NCBI GenBank assembly: GCA_039519185.1
Contig: CM076846.1
Coordinates: forward strand, 153,498,406-153,562,405
Source of the DNA: Astragalus membranaceus
Taxonomy: Eukaryota > Streptophyta > Magnoliopsida > Fabales > Fabaceae
DNA: 64,000 bases
Reading direction: 5' to 3'
Of this stretch, positions 11,001-23,160 are shown piece by piece. Below the pieces are notes generated by a model that saw nothing but the letters and a program-made list of their open reading frames with translations, did no database searches and was not told the origin of the DNA. Made by a program: the position numbers and the translations under genes. Position 1 is the first letter of the stretch; each line of letters starts with the position of its first letter.

Positions 11001-14000
11001 ATTGGTTTAGGGCATGGACATTTACGGCAAGTGAAGGAATGACAGACATGGTTATTGCCGAAGCTTATGAGGGACCAAGAGATACAAGATTGCCCTAATT
11101 CAGGTCTTCGACGAGTGAATAACTTGCCCCTGTCTAGTGGTGACAACAACTAGGGGTGTAGAAGATGATGAATTGGGAACGCTTCGGCTCTTGGGATGAA
11201 AGCTGGAATGAAAGGGGTTTTGCTTCAACCCACAGAATTTGATGTTGCCCCAGTCACAACAAGGACAAAGCTGCCCCAATCAGAATGACAAGGTCTTGTT
11301 TAGGATAGTGAGTTGAGAGATTGCCCCAGTGAGGTTTTTATGGGAATGAATGAGGTGAAGGAATGGGAATGCACTTGCCCCACTTTGGAATGACATTGAC
11401 AACTGGAGTGACATGGGATGGGCATTGAACAGACTTTCCCAAGATTAGGGTGTGTGGGTGGTGAAGAGAATGCCCCAGCTTTTGGGTCTGAGTGGTATTC
11501 TCAGCGCAAATCTTTGGTTCTCTACTGATGTCTTGACTTTTGGTGCGAAAGAATCCTTACCTGGTGATCACTAAACCTTGTTTTAATGCATCTTGAATGT
11601 GTTTTGGAGAGCAAGTCCCTCTTTTTTTATTTTGTCAGCTTTCTTTTTTTCTGACTGTTCGTTTTTGTTTCCTCAGTTCTCTTTTTTCTGAGGGTTTATT
11701 CTTTCTTGATCAGCTTTCTTTTTTCTGATCGTTTGTTTTTCTTTTGAGCAAACACATTGTACATAGATAAGCTTGTTCGTCCTAAGATTAGAATTTGAGA
11801 GAACGAAAGCAACCAGTCATTGATCGGAATGGATTTTTTGGGATTGTGGTGTTTTGTGGAGGAAGGAGGGTTAGGCTTAATGAAGTGTTTGAGGCTAATG
11901 GGAGGATGAGTTTTGTTTGGCGTTGATTGACGGTTAATGGTCTATGAGGAAGATGGTTATTGGGCTTGTTTGGGCTCTGTTAAAGCAAATTCGTGTCTCA
12001 TGGTAGATTGACTAAGGGGTTTGATGTTGAGGCCAAAGGAAGTGTTTGAAGGTTTATGGAACCAGGTGTTGGAATGATGAAGTGTTTGAAGGTTTATTTA
12101 GACAAGGATCTCATGTATTTTGTGGTAACATGTACCAGCTCACCACTTACATTTCTTTTGTATTTTCTTTTGTTTTGGGATTTTCATTTTTGAATCCCCC
12201 TTTTTTTTGATTTTCTCTTTTCCCCCCCCTTTTTTTTTATGATTCTTTTCATTCTTTGACTCGGGTGAGCTGATAAAAAGTGATGCACTGTTTTTTTATT
12301 TGGGGTGATCCTTGTCTAGGGTGATTTTTGGATTTTGGTTTTTCTTGGCTCAAGGTGGGTAGGAAATGGACTTTCTGGGATTTTGGGGTTTTTGAGCAGA
12401 TGGCCAAACTTCATTCCAAATCCTGACTGCTTATTTCTATAAGACTTAACTTTAGAACAATAATTTATCTATCTTCATGTGTTTGCCTTTTTTTTTTACC
12501 CTAATTTTTGCCTGGACCGCTCTTTGCGAGTTTTCAATCCACCGGGCGCTCTTTTTTTTTTCTAGGCCGCCCTTTGCGGGTTTTCAACCTAGCGAGCTTA
12601 TTTTATCTTTTTATTTATTATATATTTTTAGAAAGACCTGCACTAAAGGAATATGATACTGACAAGGAAAATTTGTGATCACGGAATTGCCTCAGCATGG
12701 AGGACTTAAAGTGTTAGTGAGAATGAACAAAAAGTCAAGTATGCACTGATGGGAGAGAATATGCGCTTTAGGGGTGGACGAGGCGGGATTAGACTTGGAT
12801 GGGGAATGATGATAAATGAAGGAAATTGACTGACTCAAACAAGAGAAACTGCACGTGGCATGCATGCTTACTAGAAGAACGCTTCACAGAGAGTTAACAT
12901 TGGTTAAAACATGATATTAAAACCCTTTTTTTTTTGATGAACTGTTTCAGTCTTTTATCATGGAATGGATGAGTTTTTTTTGAAGGAAATACAAATGAGC
13001 TATTGATGTGAAAAACTGAGTGCCTTGGAACACCTTGAGTTTGCAAATGAGTGAGGGTAAACTTTTCCAAAAAGGAAAGATTACTTTGCAAGAACATCTC
13101 GTCTCTCATCACGACATTTTTGTTGTATGAAATGCATGGATGAAAACATTATGATATATTCATGATGAAAATGAAATGCATGAAAGCATATTTACTTGAA
13201 AAGTGTGATTATTCTAAAAGTTTTTTCTTTTTGATACTTTCTTTTTATGCAAGACGAAATATGAAATGCCAATGCATCTTTGGATGATGAATGATGCAAG
13301 AATGATGTTTCTTTTCAAAATGATTTTTATAGAGGCAAGACAAGATATGAAATGCCGATGCCCCCTTCTTCTTTCGAATGATGAAAGATGCAGGAATGAT
13401 GCTTTTTTCTAAATGATGATTTTTTTTTTAGAGGCAAGGCAAAGTATGAAATGCCAATGCCCCTTCCCTTTTTTTTAAAGATGCATGTATGCAGGAATGA
13501 TGTATTTGAACCAAAGTGATGAGGTTAATGAAATGGTGCATGAATTCTACATTTTGAATAAATTTGATGATGATTTTTATTCAAGATTATGAATGAGATG
13601 CTTTCTTGTTTTCATTTTTTTTTTTGCAGTGAAATGCATGATACTCACAAAAAAAACATGCGTGGGAAGACATGGTTTTTATTAAATGGAAATGCATGCA
13701 AAATGAGAGGTTAATGTATTATTTTTCATGATGTGTGAAAAAGGACAACAATAATGCATGAGACGCGCTTCTAATAAGACACGATTTTTGGATTTTTCGA
13801 GAAAACTAGGGGAAAAAGCCTTAGTGAATGGAAACGGACACGTGCGGAGGATGCACTCCTGACAAACCTAAATGAGATAGAGAAAAATGCATGTATGAAT
13901 TTTATCAAGTTTTTGTTTTATGCAATGCAAATGATGTCTTCATATGAAAATGACGGCGATAATGCGACTTGACATGCATATGAAAAATAAGATGAAAACA

Positions 14001-15892
14001 TTTTTTCGAGTTTGGTGACTGAAATTTTGGGAACATCACCTCATATAGCCCGGTAAAAGAAAAGACTATGATGATTTTTTGAAAGTTTTGCTTTTTACCC
14101 TTTTTTGAAAATTTTGTTTTATGTATGATGATGATGCTTTACGTGTATGCAGGATAAATGAAAGGATTTTTATTGGCAATAATTCAAGCTCTCTTTTTTA
14201 TTTTTATTTTTTTATTTTTTGGAAAATGCGGGCCGTACGTTATTTCGTATGAACCGGTAAGAGAAAGGCTACAACGGTAACCCTTTCTTCTTTTCTTCTT
14301 TCAAAATCTTCTTTTTTTTTCGTAAAAATGATGGCGTGAGGCAACCAATTGTCGTTACTCTGAGTAACTTGCATGAAACATTGAGTGGATCCTGACTCAA
14401 TACTTCACGCAATATACTGAAATGCTTCGACAGTTGGTTAACTCAAACTTGTTCTCTTATTTGAAAACAAACCTCACTTGATAGGGTCAAAGTGCCCCGA
14501 TATCGTAGAGTAATATCTCAAACTTGTAGTGCACAAACAAATTTGAGATATTACCCTTTGCCATTCAAAGGTGCACTTTTACTCATTGAGCTTTTACATG
14601 AAGAGTTTTTCTATTTTTTTTCATTTAGAGAAGATGCATGCATTGGAAACTTTTCATTTTTTCATTTTTAGTTTTGGAACATGATTTTGAAAATTATTTG
14701 GAGATGCAAATGATTTATTGGAAAAAAGGTTTTAGAAAAATGTGCTTGACGGGGTATGACCCGCTCCTACGTATCCCCATTGTAATGAGAAATCAAAGCT
14801 TACGTAGTTCTACTGTGTCTTTTTTTGAAATAATGCTTATGCATGAATGCTATGTTTTGGATGAACTTGGCGAGGAGCTTTTTCCTCTCTTTTTTTATTA
14901 TAAACGAAATGCTTAAGCTATGAGGATGATAATTGTTTTTTCATTTTTATGCAATGAAATGGAATACAAGATGAATGATTTTTTTTAAAATTGGAACTTT
15001 ATTTAACGCAAATGACACAATGATGTAATGATGCAATGATGCAATGATGCAGGATGCAAGATACTTTTTTTTTTGAGGTTTTTGCATAAAGAGGATGTTC
15101 ACAGGCGGAATTTAGAAAACTTGCACACTATATGCCACCTCATATAGGTGTTTATTGAAAAGGGAAAAGCATATCTTTTTTTTTATTTTTGAAAATCTTT
15201 GAGGGAAAAATTGATTGAACTGAATGCAACAACGCAGCACACAATTTGGGAAGCCCTTGTGACCTAAAAGGGGGTAGAACCTATGATCTAAGGCACTTTA
15301 GGGATAATCTTCTCATGTAGCTCTATTCACACCCTGACAAAGGCCATCAGAGCCACAGTCCCTCTCATGAAAATCCCCGTAAATGCAGCAAACTGCTAGA
15401 TACGAAGCATCATAAAAGAGCACAACTCTGATTGAAACTTTCGCGAGTAGCCAAACGGACAAAGGTCCTGATGGGCTCCCACTACTCGAATCCACTCATC
15501 CTATGGTATCCTAATAGACCTTGGGTTATGGTCTCTTTCTCTAATCATATAGCCTCAAGGTACAAGTGGGTGTGTGCGAAGGGCATTTCCTTAAAAACTA
15601 CCCCACCTGCAAATGAAAATCCAGAACAGTCCAGACAATAGAAAGCAATAACATGTCGTCTACCCTAGGGTTCAATACCAATCAAATACAACTAATCTAG
15701 GGTGCCGACAACAATAGAAGTAACTATCTATTATATTAAACAAGAGCAAACATAGAAGAAGAATGCATATGGATGCAACATGCTTATGAAAAAGAGGAAG
15801 AATAGAGGCAAAGCAAGATGTTCAAATCAATCCCACAAACCAACACACTTAATTAATTAGGCTTGACCCACTTTTGAAAAAATGTTTTTTAG
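8040..15892 (-). other. Non-coding LARD interior
   Basis: About 7.9 kb without recognisable retroviral domains. 8690-9190 is pyrimidine-rich (TTCTTTT runs) and produces spurious basic ORFs such as 8110-8964. 9300-10650 and 13130-13700 hold many degenerate units built on GAAATGCAAANATTAATATGATG and AATGATGNATG. 12515-12600 has a pair of related units around GCTCTTTGCGAGTTTTCAA and GCCCTTTGCGGGTTTTCAA. 14740-14815 and 15443-15490 hold further copies of the LTR hairpin motifs. Confidence -1.
15443..15490 (-). repeat. Interior hairpin related to the LTR motifs
   Basis: CGAGTAG (15444-15450) pairs with CTACTCG (15482-15488) around GACAAAGGTCCTGAT. This loop resembles GAACAAAGGCTCTGATT at 4804, which lies between AGTCA (4795-4799) and TGACT (4819-4823) in the LTR. 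Confidence -1.
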
Positions 15893-15910
15893 TCCCCAGT
15901 GAAGTCGCCA
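15893..15910 (-). other. Primer-binding site (tRNA-Arg type)
   Basis: Minus-strand TGGCGACTTCACTGGGGA, two bases from the LTR end, is complementary to the TCCCCAG..GAGTCGCCA-like 3' end of plant tRNA-Arg, the primer type reported for Ogre elements. One or two bases differ from the tRNA I recall. Confidence -1.
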
Positions 15911-15912
15911 GC

Positions 15913-18900
15913 TGTTGCGCCCGAAAAAGTCCCCGAGGGAGAACCTTCCTCGTTCACATCTTTTTAAAACAATGAAGCCGCCACCAATATTTATTAAGGA
16001 AAATATTAGGAAAACCTTTTTTGGAAAGCGATTGGTCTTGCGAAACTAGAGAATAGGGTTCGGGGGTCGGTTACGCGCAGGGAAGGTGTTAGCACCCCAC
16101 ACGTCCTCTCTACTGAGGGGGAACCTTTAATTAAATGTGTGGTTTTAGTGTGTTGACTTGAAAATACTTAATTTTGCCTCTCTACTTCTTATTGAAAAAT
16201 TCTTAATGAAAATCTTTGCTTATTATGAAAAAAGGGGGAAAAATAGGTTTTTAGAAAAAAACGCTTGACGGGACATGGCCCGCTCCTACGTATCTCCCGG
16301 AGCGATGGAGAATTCAAAGCTACGTAGTTCTTCTTTGTCCTGAAAAGGTTTTTGTCTTTTATCTTTTTAGTGAGTTTTCGAAATAGGACGAGCATTTAGT
16401 GAATGATTAAACTAACCAAGGTTATGGGTAATCACCGCTAAGTACTCTTGAAAATGAGAGTCACTACCGCCAGTCAGACGAACAAAGGCTCTGATTGACT
16501 ATTAGTAGCGACTCGTTTTTATTTGTTCTTTAGAAAGGGGGTTTTTGAAAGAGATTAATTGGCACGAATGATCAAACTAACAACAGTTATGGGTGATCAT
16601 CGCTTGTTGTTCTTTTGGGAAAAAGACATCGCCACCAATGGCTAGACGAACAAATGTTCTGATTAACCACTAGCGACGATGGGTTGAAAATGATTTTAGA
16701 AGGGAAAAGGTTTTTGTTCTGAAAATGATCTTGGTTTGCAAAAGTGATTCGTTTTTGTTACGAAAATAACTCTTTTCTTTTTGTTATGCAAATGCTAATT
16801 TTTATGGTTGCGCTTGACGAGAATGTGACTCGCTCCTACGTATCCCAAATGGGAATCAAAGCGACGTAGTTCTAACGAGCCTCGGAAGTGAAAGTCTTTT
16901 TGCTTAGGTTTGGAAAAGTGGAGGATGCTCATAATGATCAAACTAACAAAGGTTATGGGTGATCATTACTGGCACTTGCCATGATTTTTGATGCTTGGGA
17001 AAATATCTTTTGAAATTGAAAGCATTCATGATAATCAAACTAACAAAGGTTATGGGTGATTATCACTAGTAGCTCATGCATATGAAAACATCTTTTTTTG
17101 AAACTTAGGCTCTTAGGACAATCAAACTAACAAAGGTTATGGGTGATTGTCACTAATTACCATTTTCATGCTAAGCTATTTAGAAAAGAAAACAACGAAT
17201 GCAAAAAGATTTGGAGATTCTAGCATGGCACAATCATTGAAATCGAATCCTTAGGCAAACAACAACATGGTCATAACTTGCAATTAATCTCATTTGAATT
17301 CTTGAGCAAACACTAGCCTAGACTACACATATTAAACCACAACACATAAATAGGCAAAGAAGGAACTTGAATTGGGCATTAAGCAAAAATGCGAGAGTAG
17401 GCAAGATTGAACCTAAATGCACATCTAATGGAAGATGCTAGGCGAGAACCATACTCAAATATTTCTACAAAACGCAAGGGAATCTAAATGCACATCTAGT
17501 GGAAGATGCAGTGTAAGGAATGAGCCTATCCAAGTATTAGTGATTCCACATGAGAGTAGACAAGGAAGTGATAGGCACAAATGAACTCAAAAGAGTAGCC
17601 TCAAGCATGATCATGGGCAAACCTTAAACAAGCAAGTCATCTTAACAATCAAAACACCAAAGCATGTTGAATCACCTTGGTCAATCCTCAACACTTAAAT
17701 TAATGTGCACAAGTGTGAATCTTCTTTCCAATCATCAACTTAAACAACATATGAACCAAAAGGGTTGAATCATATAGAACAATCCTCATCACTTTAGGCA
17801 AGGTGCACTAGGCACAAGTGAGAATCATATTGCCTATCATCAACTTGAGACAATAAGCAAACATATAAAAACTCTATTTATTCTTCACGACTTGCGAAAC
17901 CGATACATAGTCAAACCATAAATTTATTCATCAAACTCCCAAAATCAAGCAAGCAAAAGATACTAACAAGGTTTAGGAACAATTAATCACATAATTTAAA
18001 CACTAAAGCCTCAAATCAACATTTATTCTCAAACTCTTTCCTTTGTGCGAAATCTATGTGAGAAAAGAAATTTGCAAACCTAAACGAAGTATCTAAGCAT
18101 GAAAACACTAAAATCAAATATCTACAACATGATTAAGCCCCATCAAGCAAAGAGAAACAACAAAATCAAATTAAAGCTAACTTTACTAGGATATGCGAAC
18201 CAAACAACACATGAAACAACAATTTTACTTCACAACAAATGCAAAAAATCAACACAAAACAACATGACTCCATTTATTCAAGAGTGAGAGGCACCTTAAA
18301 CACCCAAGCCTCCCTAAGTGCTTGTCAATAGTGTTTAAGGCTCCTCTCACCAACAACAACAAGCTACATTTTAAACAAAATGATGATGATATGTGAAATG
18401 CAAAGTGAAGAGGAAAATGGGTTTTAATGCAAAAAGGTTGAAGATGATGCAAGGGTTTGAAAGTTTTTACCTCAAATCCAAGCTAGAAAATGCAATGAGA
18501 TGAAGAAAATAGAAACCAAATCAACAAGAACTTCCAAGGAACTTCAACTCCAACCCCAAAAAAAAGCTTGATGAAAACCTTCCTTGATGATGATGTTTGA
18601 TCTTGAATGGAAAATGGAGAAGATGTATGAAAGAGGGATGAGAATGAAGTGAGATGGTGGTGTTTGGGTGAAGAGGAAATCAAAAATGGATGAAGGAAGG
18701 GAGTGGGGAGGCCACGGTTTTGGGAGAGAAAATGGGAGGTTTTTGGTGTGCTAGGGTTTTTTGGTGTAGGAGAAATGGGAAGGTTCCTTTGAGATGAAAG
18801 AAAAACAAGAGGAAGTGAGGGAGAGGAGGGGCTACGAATTTCTTGGTCCTTTTTGGGAAGAGAGGAGTGAGTTGTTCTTATTGAATTTCAAAGATCCAAT

Positions 18901-19683
18901 GGGTTTAAAGTTGTGAGAGGGAAGTAAAGAAATTAGTGTGTATTTAGTGGTGTGGATAGAAGGAAGGTAAAAAATATGTTGTGTATTGAATGTTATTGGA
19001 TTCAAAGGTGTGCTTGTCATGATGAAAGGCTTTTTTGTGATGTGCACTTGATGGGGCTGAAGTGAAGGGAGGCGTGGAGCATGAGGATGGAGTGAAGGAG
19101 GTGAAGAAATTAGTGTGTATTTAGTGGTGTAGAGAGAAGGAAGGTAAAAATATGTTGTGTATTGAATGTTATTGGACTCAAAGGTGTGTTTGTCATGATG
19201 AAAGGCTTTTGTGATGTGCACTTGATGGGGGCTGAAGTGAGGGGTGGTGTGGAGCATGAGGATGGAGTGAGGGAGGTAGTTTGCTTGCAAAACTAGTGCT
19301 TACTTTAGCCAAAAATGGATAAAAGCAAAAAGCACCTAAAAGGAATTAACCCTAATTCTAAAAATACAATAAGCATCCAATATTATTTTGTTATTCATTT
19401 TTATATTTTGATTTCAGATTTCTATTTTTAATTATACATATTTTTGAGCCTTTTTGAAAGAAAGAGAAAAAAAAACCGTTATAAATGACCAAAATACCCT
19501 TTTTGACTCTAAAACCCTAATTTGCCCGAAAAATGCGTTCCAACCCTAAAAATGATTTCAAAACCCTTGGAATGCCTTCTAGGATCCGAAATGCAGTGCA
19601 TAAGGCTCTTCTCTCTTCAATTTATTTATTTTTTGTGGAAAATTAGGGTTTTGACCTAAGCCGGACAAAATTGGGGTTTGACA
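15913..19683 (-). repeat. LARD 5' LTR
   Basis: Partner of 4232-8022, starting TGTCAAACCCC on the minus strand. It is slightly shorter because of small indels, for example around 18240 where part of a repeated AATCAAC phrase is missing. Confidence -1.
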
Positions 19684-19688
19684 GAGGC
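19684..19688. repeat. Target-site duplication GAGGC (right) of the LARD
   Basis: Matches 4227-4231. Confidence -1.
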
Positions 19689-19698
19689 CCAAAGCATA

Positions 19699-20772
19699 CA
19701 CTACAAAAAAAATTGCCCATTAGCGAGGCATTTTTCTCTCGCTAAATGCCCCAAATCCGTCGCTAATTCCCATTAGCGAGGGAATTAGCGACGGAATCAG
19801 TCCCTCGCTAAACTGCTCCTCGCTAGTGGTAATTAGCGATGGAATTTGAATCTCTCGCTAATTAAAGAGGAAATATTCCGTCGCTAATTCCCTCGCTAAC
19901 TCTGACAGCCACGTTTTTTTTATATTAGCCTATTTTTTTATATAGTTATTATTATTATTATTATGGTGGTGGTGGTGGTGTGGTGGTGGTGGTGGGGAAG
20001 GGTATTCGGGTAGAGAGAGAAGGAGAGAGAGAGAGAGAGAGAGAGAGAAATGAGCTATGTGGTGGTAGTGGTGGTGGTGGTCGTGGTTGTGGTGGTAGTG
20101 GTGGTGGTGGTGGTCGTGGTTGTGGTGGTAGTGGTGGTGAAGGGTATTATGGTAGAGAGAGAAGGAGAATAGTAAGGGCGAAGGAGAGAGAGAGAGAGAG
20201 AAACGAGTAGTGGTGGTGGTGGTGGTGGTGGTGGTGAAGGGTATTAGGGTATAGAGAGAAGATAGAGTGAGAGAAGAGTGTGAGGAGGTGGTGGTGTTGG
20301 TGTGGTGGTGGAAGAGTGAAGAGAGAAGAAGAGTGTGAGAGGGGGTGGTGGTGATGTGGTGGAAGAGTGTGAGAGGAGGTGGTGGTGTGGTGGTGGAAGA
20401 GTGAAGAGAGAAGAAGAGTGTGAGGAGAGAAGAAGAGAGAAGAGTGTGAGGAGAGTAGGAGAGAAGAGTGGCGTGTGAGAGGATAAATAAGCTGAAAAGT
20501 CAGAAATTTAGCGAGGGAATTAGCGAGGGACTGACAATCCCGTCGCTAAACACCTGCACGAAGTCCTATCATCTAAAAGCTGTCAGAAATTAGCGAGGGA
20601 CTGACAATTCCGTCGCTAATCACCTGCACGAAGTCCTATCATCTAAAAGCTGTCAGAAATTAGCGAGGGAATTAGCGAGAGGCTGGAAAAATCCGTCGCT
20701 AATGACAGAATTAGCGAGGGACTAAAAATTCCCTCGCTAATTCCCTCGCTAATAAGCTTTTTTTTTGTAGTG
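19699..20772. mobile_element. Complete non-autonomous CACTA element, 1074 bp
   Basis: Termini are CACTACAAAAAAAA at the left and TTTTTTTTGTAGTG at the right, flanked by the 3-bp duplication ATA (19696-19698 and 20773-20775). Both subterminal regions are packed with TTAGCGAGGGA, TTAGCGACGGA and inverted copies, the arrangement bound by TnpA-type proteins in En/Spm elements. The middle (19960-20460) is GGT and GA microsatellite, which yields a glycine-rich ORF that I do not consider a gene. No transposase is encoded. Confidence -1.
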
Positions 20773-20775
20773 ATA

Positions 20776-21532
20776 AAAAAACTATCTCGAGAATAAAGCC
20801 CGAGCGAAAGAAGCTAATAAAGAAATAGAGAAAAAATTGAGGGTACTTCAAACAACTTCAAATCCAAGTTATCGGTAAAACCATGCTTTGAAAAAAACAC
20901 CAGCCACACTATTTCACCTCTTAAAGATGTGATTGTTGGGTATCCAAGTTTAAGATAGTCTTACATCGCTTAAAAGCAAACAATAGAGTACGTAAGACGG
21001 TAGACACATTAACCTATCACCTTAAAGTTAGATGTAATCAAAGTCTCTTACAACTCCCTATGAAAGTAAACAAAAAAAAACCCAACAAAGTGGTTTCAAA
21101 GCTCGTTTGTTTATGACCTAACAACAAATGACAATCTCTCATACTAGGTTCTGCACATGTGGGTCTGAGACTCACACTTGATGAGGAGATGTTAGGTATC
21201 CAAATGTGTATCAGCCCCGCATTGCGTGATAATGAACAAAATAAAGAGCATATAAGATGCTAGACCCATTAATTAACATATCACTTGAATGATTTAAGAA
21301 CATATACCATTAAATACCTTTGTATTTTATATTACAGAAAATAAATTTTAAGTAAATTAGTAAATATTTGTTGGCATCCGCAAGTTACTCTGAATATATG
21401 TTATCTGCAACAAAAACAGCAATCGTGCAGATATGAGGCGGGTACATGTGTATTTTACCCAAGGAGATTGGCAACAAGGCACTATTACTCATCAATCACC
21501 ATGCCGATCCCCACCCTATAGTTAAGAACATA
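20776..21532. other. Intergenic, no gene seen
   Basis: AT-rich sequence. It includes repeat-like phrases TTGGGTATCCAAGTTTAAGA (20936) and TTAGGTATCCAAATGTGTAT (21190), probably decayed transposon, unclassified. Confidence -1.
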
Positions 21533-21779
21533 GGATCAAATAGGCATAGATCATACCCATTAGCGAGGTAGAGAGCATAGGCATACTCATAAGGTAAAAC
21601 TGGTAAAAGCTTATCATAAGGAATCATATTGAAAAAAGATACTAAATGTGAATACAATGTGCTATCTACATATAGTGCTCAAGGAAATACTAACTAACAA
21701 GCAATTTCCTAACAAACTAATTATTTCCTAATAGAATTTATTTTCTTATAGTCTCCCTCAAGCTGATGGTGGTATCTCC
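21533..21779 (-). repeat. Degenerate copia-like LTR with polypurine-like end (copy A)
   Basis: About 230 bp repeated in direct orientation at 27137-27369 (shared CATAGATCATACCCAT, GAAAAAAGATACTAAATGTG, AATACTAACTAACAA). On the minus strand the sequence next to copy A reads CAGCTTGAGGGAGACT, resembling the polypurine tract before a Ty1-copia 3' LTR. Divergence is clear, so this is an old element. Confidence -1.
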
Positions 21780-22036
21780 ACATCAGCTTGAAATACAAAA
21801 AGTATCATACCAATTAGTAAAATAAATGCAACAAAGCTAAAGAAAAAAAGCTGATAAAAGTAGTGTGTGTTCCACGATTAATGTAGTCCAATGAGCAATG
21901 CGCCAAAAGCAAGGCTAACCCCAAACAGAACTCAAAAAACTCCATTAACCAAACTTCTTGACCAACCAAACGTAAACATGGGATTTATTATCTCCGATGG
22001 GCTTGAAGACTTCAGTCTGAGCCTAATCTAATTCTT
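21780..22036. other. Interior of the degenerate copia-like element, no gene seen
   Basis: No intact ORF. It follows the polypurine-like tract in minus-strand terms and ends in the MITE target site CTAATTCTT. Confidence -1.
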
Positions 22037-22434
22037 GGGTCTTTTTTTTATACCCGCACCCCATCACAATATACCCCATCAAATATGAAAATCCCAAAAT
22101 ACCTCCCATAATTTTGACTCAATTGGATTTACCTTATAAATAGGTAAATCCAATTTAAGATGAATCAAAAGCGGATATACCTATATCCGCTTTGTTAATT
22201 GCAAAGTGGATTTATCTACCTGATAGGTACATCCGCTTTTGCAATTAACAAAGCGGATATACCTCACTGAAGCTATATCTGATTTCCCCCCACTAATTCT
22301 AATCGAATATACGTAAATCCGCCTTTTATTTTTGGGAAGGTAGATCCGATTTAAGTCAATTTTACAAGGGGTATTTTCGTCTTAAAATTTATTGTGAGGG
22401 TATATAGGGAGATGATGGGGGTAAAAAAAAACCC
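22037..22434. mobile_element. MITE, 398 bp, 9-bp TSD CTAATTCTT
   Basis: The ends GGGTCTTTTTTTTATACCC and, on the other strand, GGGGTTTTTTTTTACCCCC form imperfect inverted repeats. CTAATTCTT is present at 22028-22036 and 22435-22443. The interior is palindromic: AAAGCGGATATA-CC-TATATCCGCTTT forms a 12-bp stem. The 9-bp duplication points to the Mutator superfamily. The ends resemble the larger element at 39200-40020. Confidence -1.
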
Positions 22435-22443
22435 CTAATTCTT

Positions 22444-23160
22444 TTATGATGGATATTCTTTGGCCCAAAGTATCTATTGAGAATGGACACTGGCCCAATA
22501 TGCATAACTGATCCAAATTGTAAAAATCAAGATGAAAGTGAGCAAGTGATGTATCTCCTAAAGACTTGGCTCTAGAAGCTTCCAAAAACTTTTCCACACT
22601 TGCGTACCTCCACCGCACCACTCCCAGAGCAACAACTTCATTTCAGCGACCGAAATCGATAGCGACATGAGCTCAAGAACTGGTGGTTATAGTGCTGTCT
22701 TAGAATCCTTGATGATGAGATCGATTGGAGCGAAGAGAGGAGTGACGCGATTGAGAGAAAAGGGGAAAGATGAAGCATGGAAGGGATCAACATCAAAGCT
22801 TGTTGTAGAGTTGTTGATGAATGGGATGCTTGTTGGAGTTTCACTGGGATCGAAAATGAAACCATAACGTCGTAGAAGTGCTCTGATCAGATCTACAACG
22901 CCATAGGATAGCGACATCACAATGTGCGCCAAAAGACGCATTGAATCTGGTGCGCGATGAACTGGATTTGGACCAGTGAAATCGAAATCGATCCATGTGA
23001 GACAGACTGGACTTGATGCGCATCTTGAAGGAGAGTTGTTGTTGAAGACAGACTAATGGAATGATTTCATTAAGCAGTGTGTGCTCCTTCAATGATTCAT
23101 TGGATCTTGATCGATGACATTAGAGGAATTTTCCATTCTTGTTTCATATTGGTCCGGTTG
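22444..23160 (-). pseudogene. Unrecognised decayed coding sequence, probably copia-like interior
   Basis: Minus-strand frames between 22640 and 23092 give 75-84 aa stretches (for example GVVDLIRALLRRYGFIFDP) interrupted by stops. They lie between the two degenerate LTRs and may be gag relics. I recognise no domain. Confidence -1.

Larger units (their letters stand above)
4232..19683 (-). mobile_element. LARD-type LTR retrotransposon (Tat/Ogre-like signals), 15.45 kb, non-autonomous
   Basis: Two near-identical LTRs (4232-8022, 3791 bp; 15913-19683, 3771 bp) bound a 7.9 kb interior and are flanked by a perfect 5-bp TSD (GAGGC). Read on the minus strand the LTR starts TGTCA and ends CAACA. Two bases inside the 5' LTR (15913-19683) is an 18-nt primer-binding site matching the 3' end of a tRNA-Arg; a polypurine tract abuts the 3' LTR. 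tRNA-Arg priming and giant size are features of legume Ogre/Tat Ty3-gypsy elements. No gag, protease, RT, RNase H or integrase motif is recognisable in six frames, so mobilisation would need proteins in trans. By eye about 30 substitutions separate the LTRs (roughly 0.8%), indicating a recent insertion. A 3791-bp LTR with a non-coding interior fits the LARD class. Confidence -1.

Noticed and set aside
18832..19290. 152-aa minus-strand ORF present in both LTRs (also 7171-7629)
   Set aside because: Made of two tandem 175-bp units of simple composition; duplication in both LTRs follows from LTR identity and is not evidence of selection.
19980..20210. Glycine-rich ORF
   Set aside because: GGT and GA microsatellite inside a non-autonomous CACTA element.
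22382..23092. Possible host gene on the minus strand
   Set aside because: Several short ORFs with stops, no splice-consistent model and no recognised domain; lies between degenerate LTRs.
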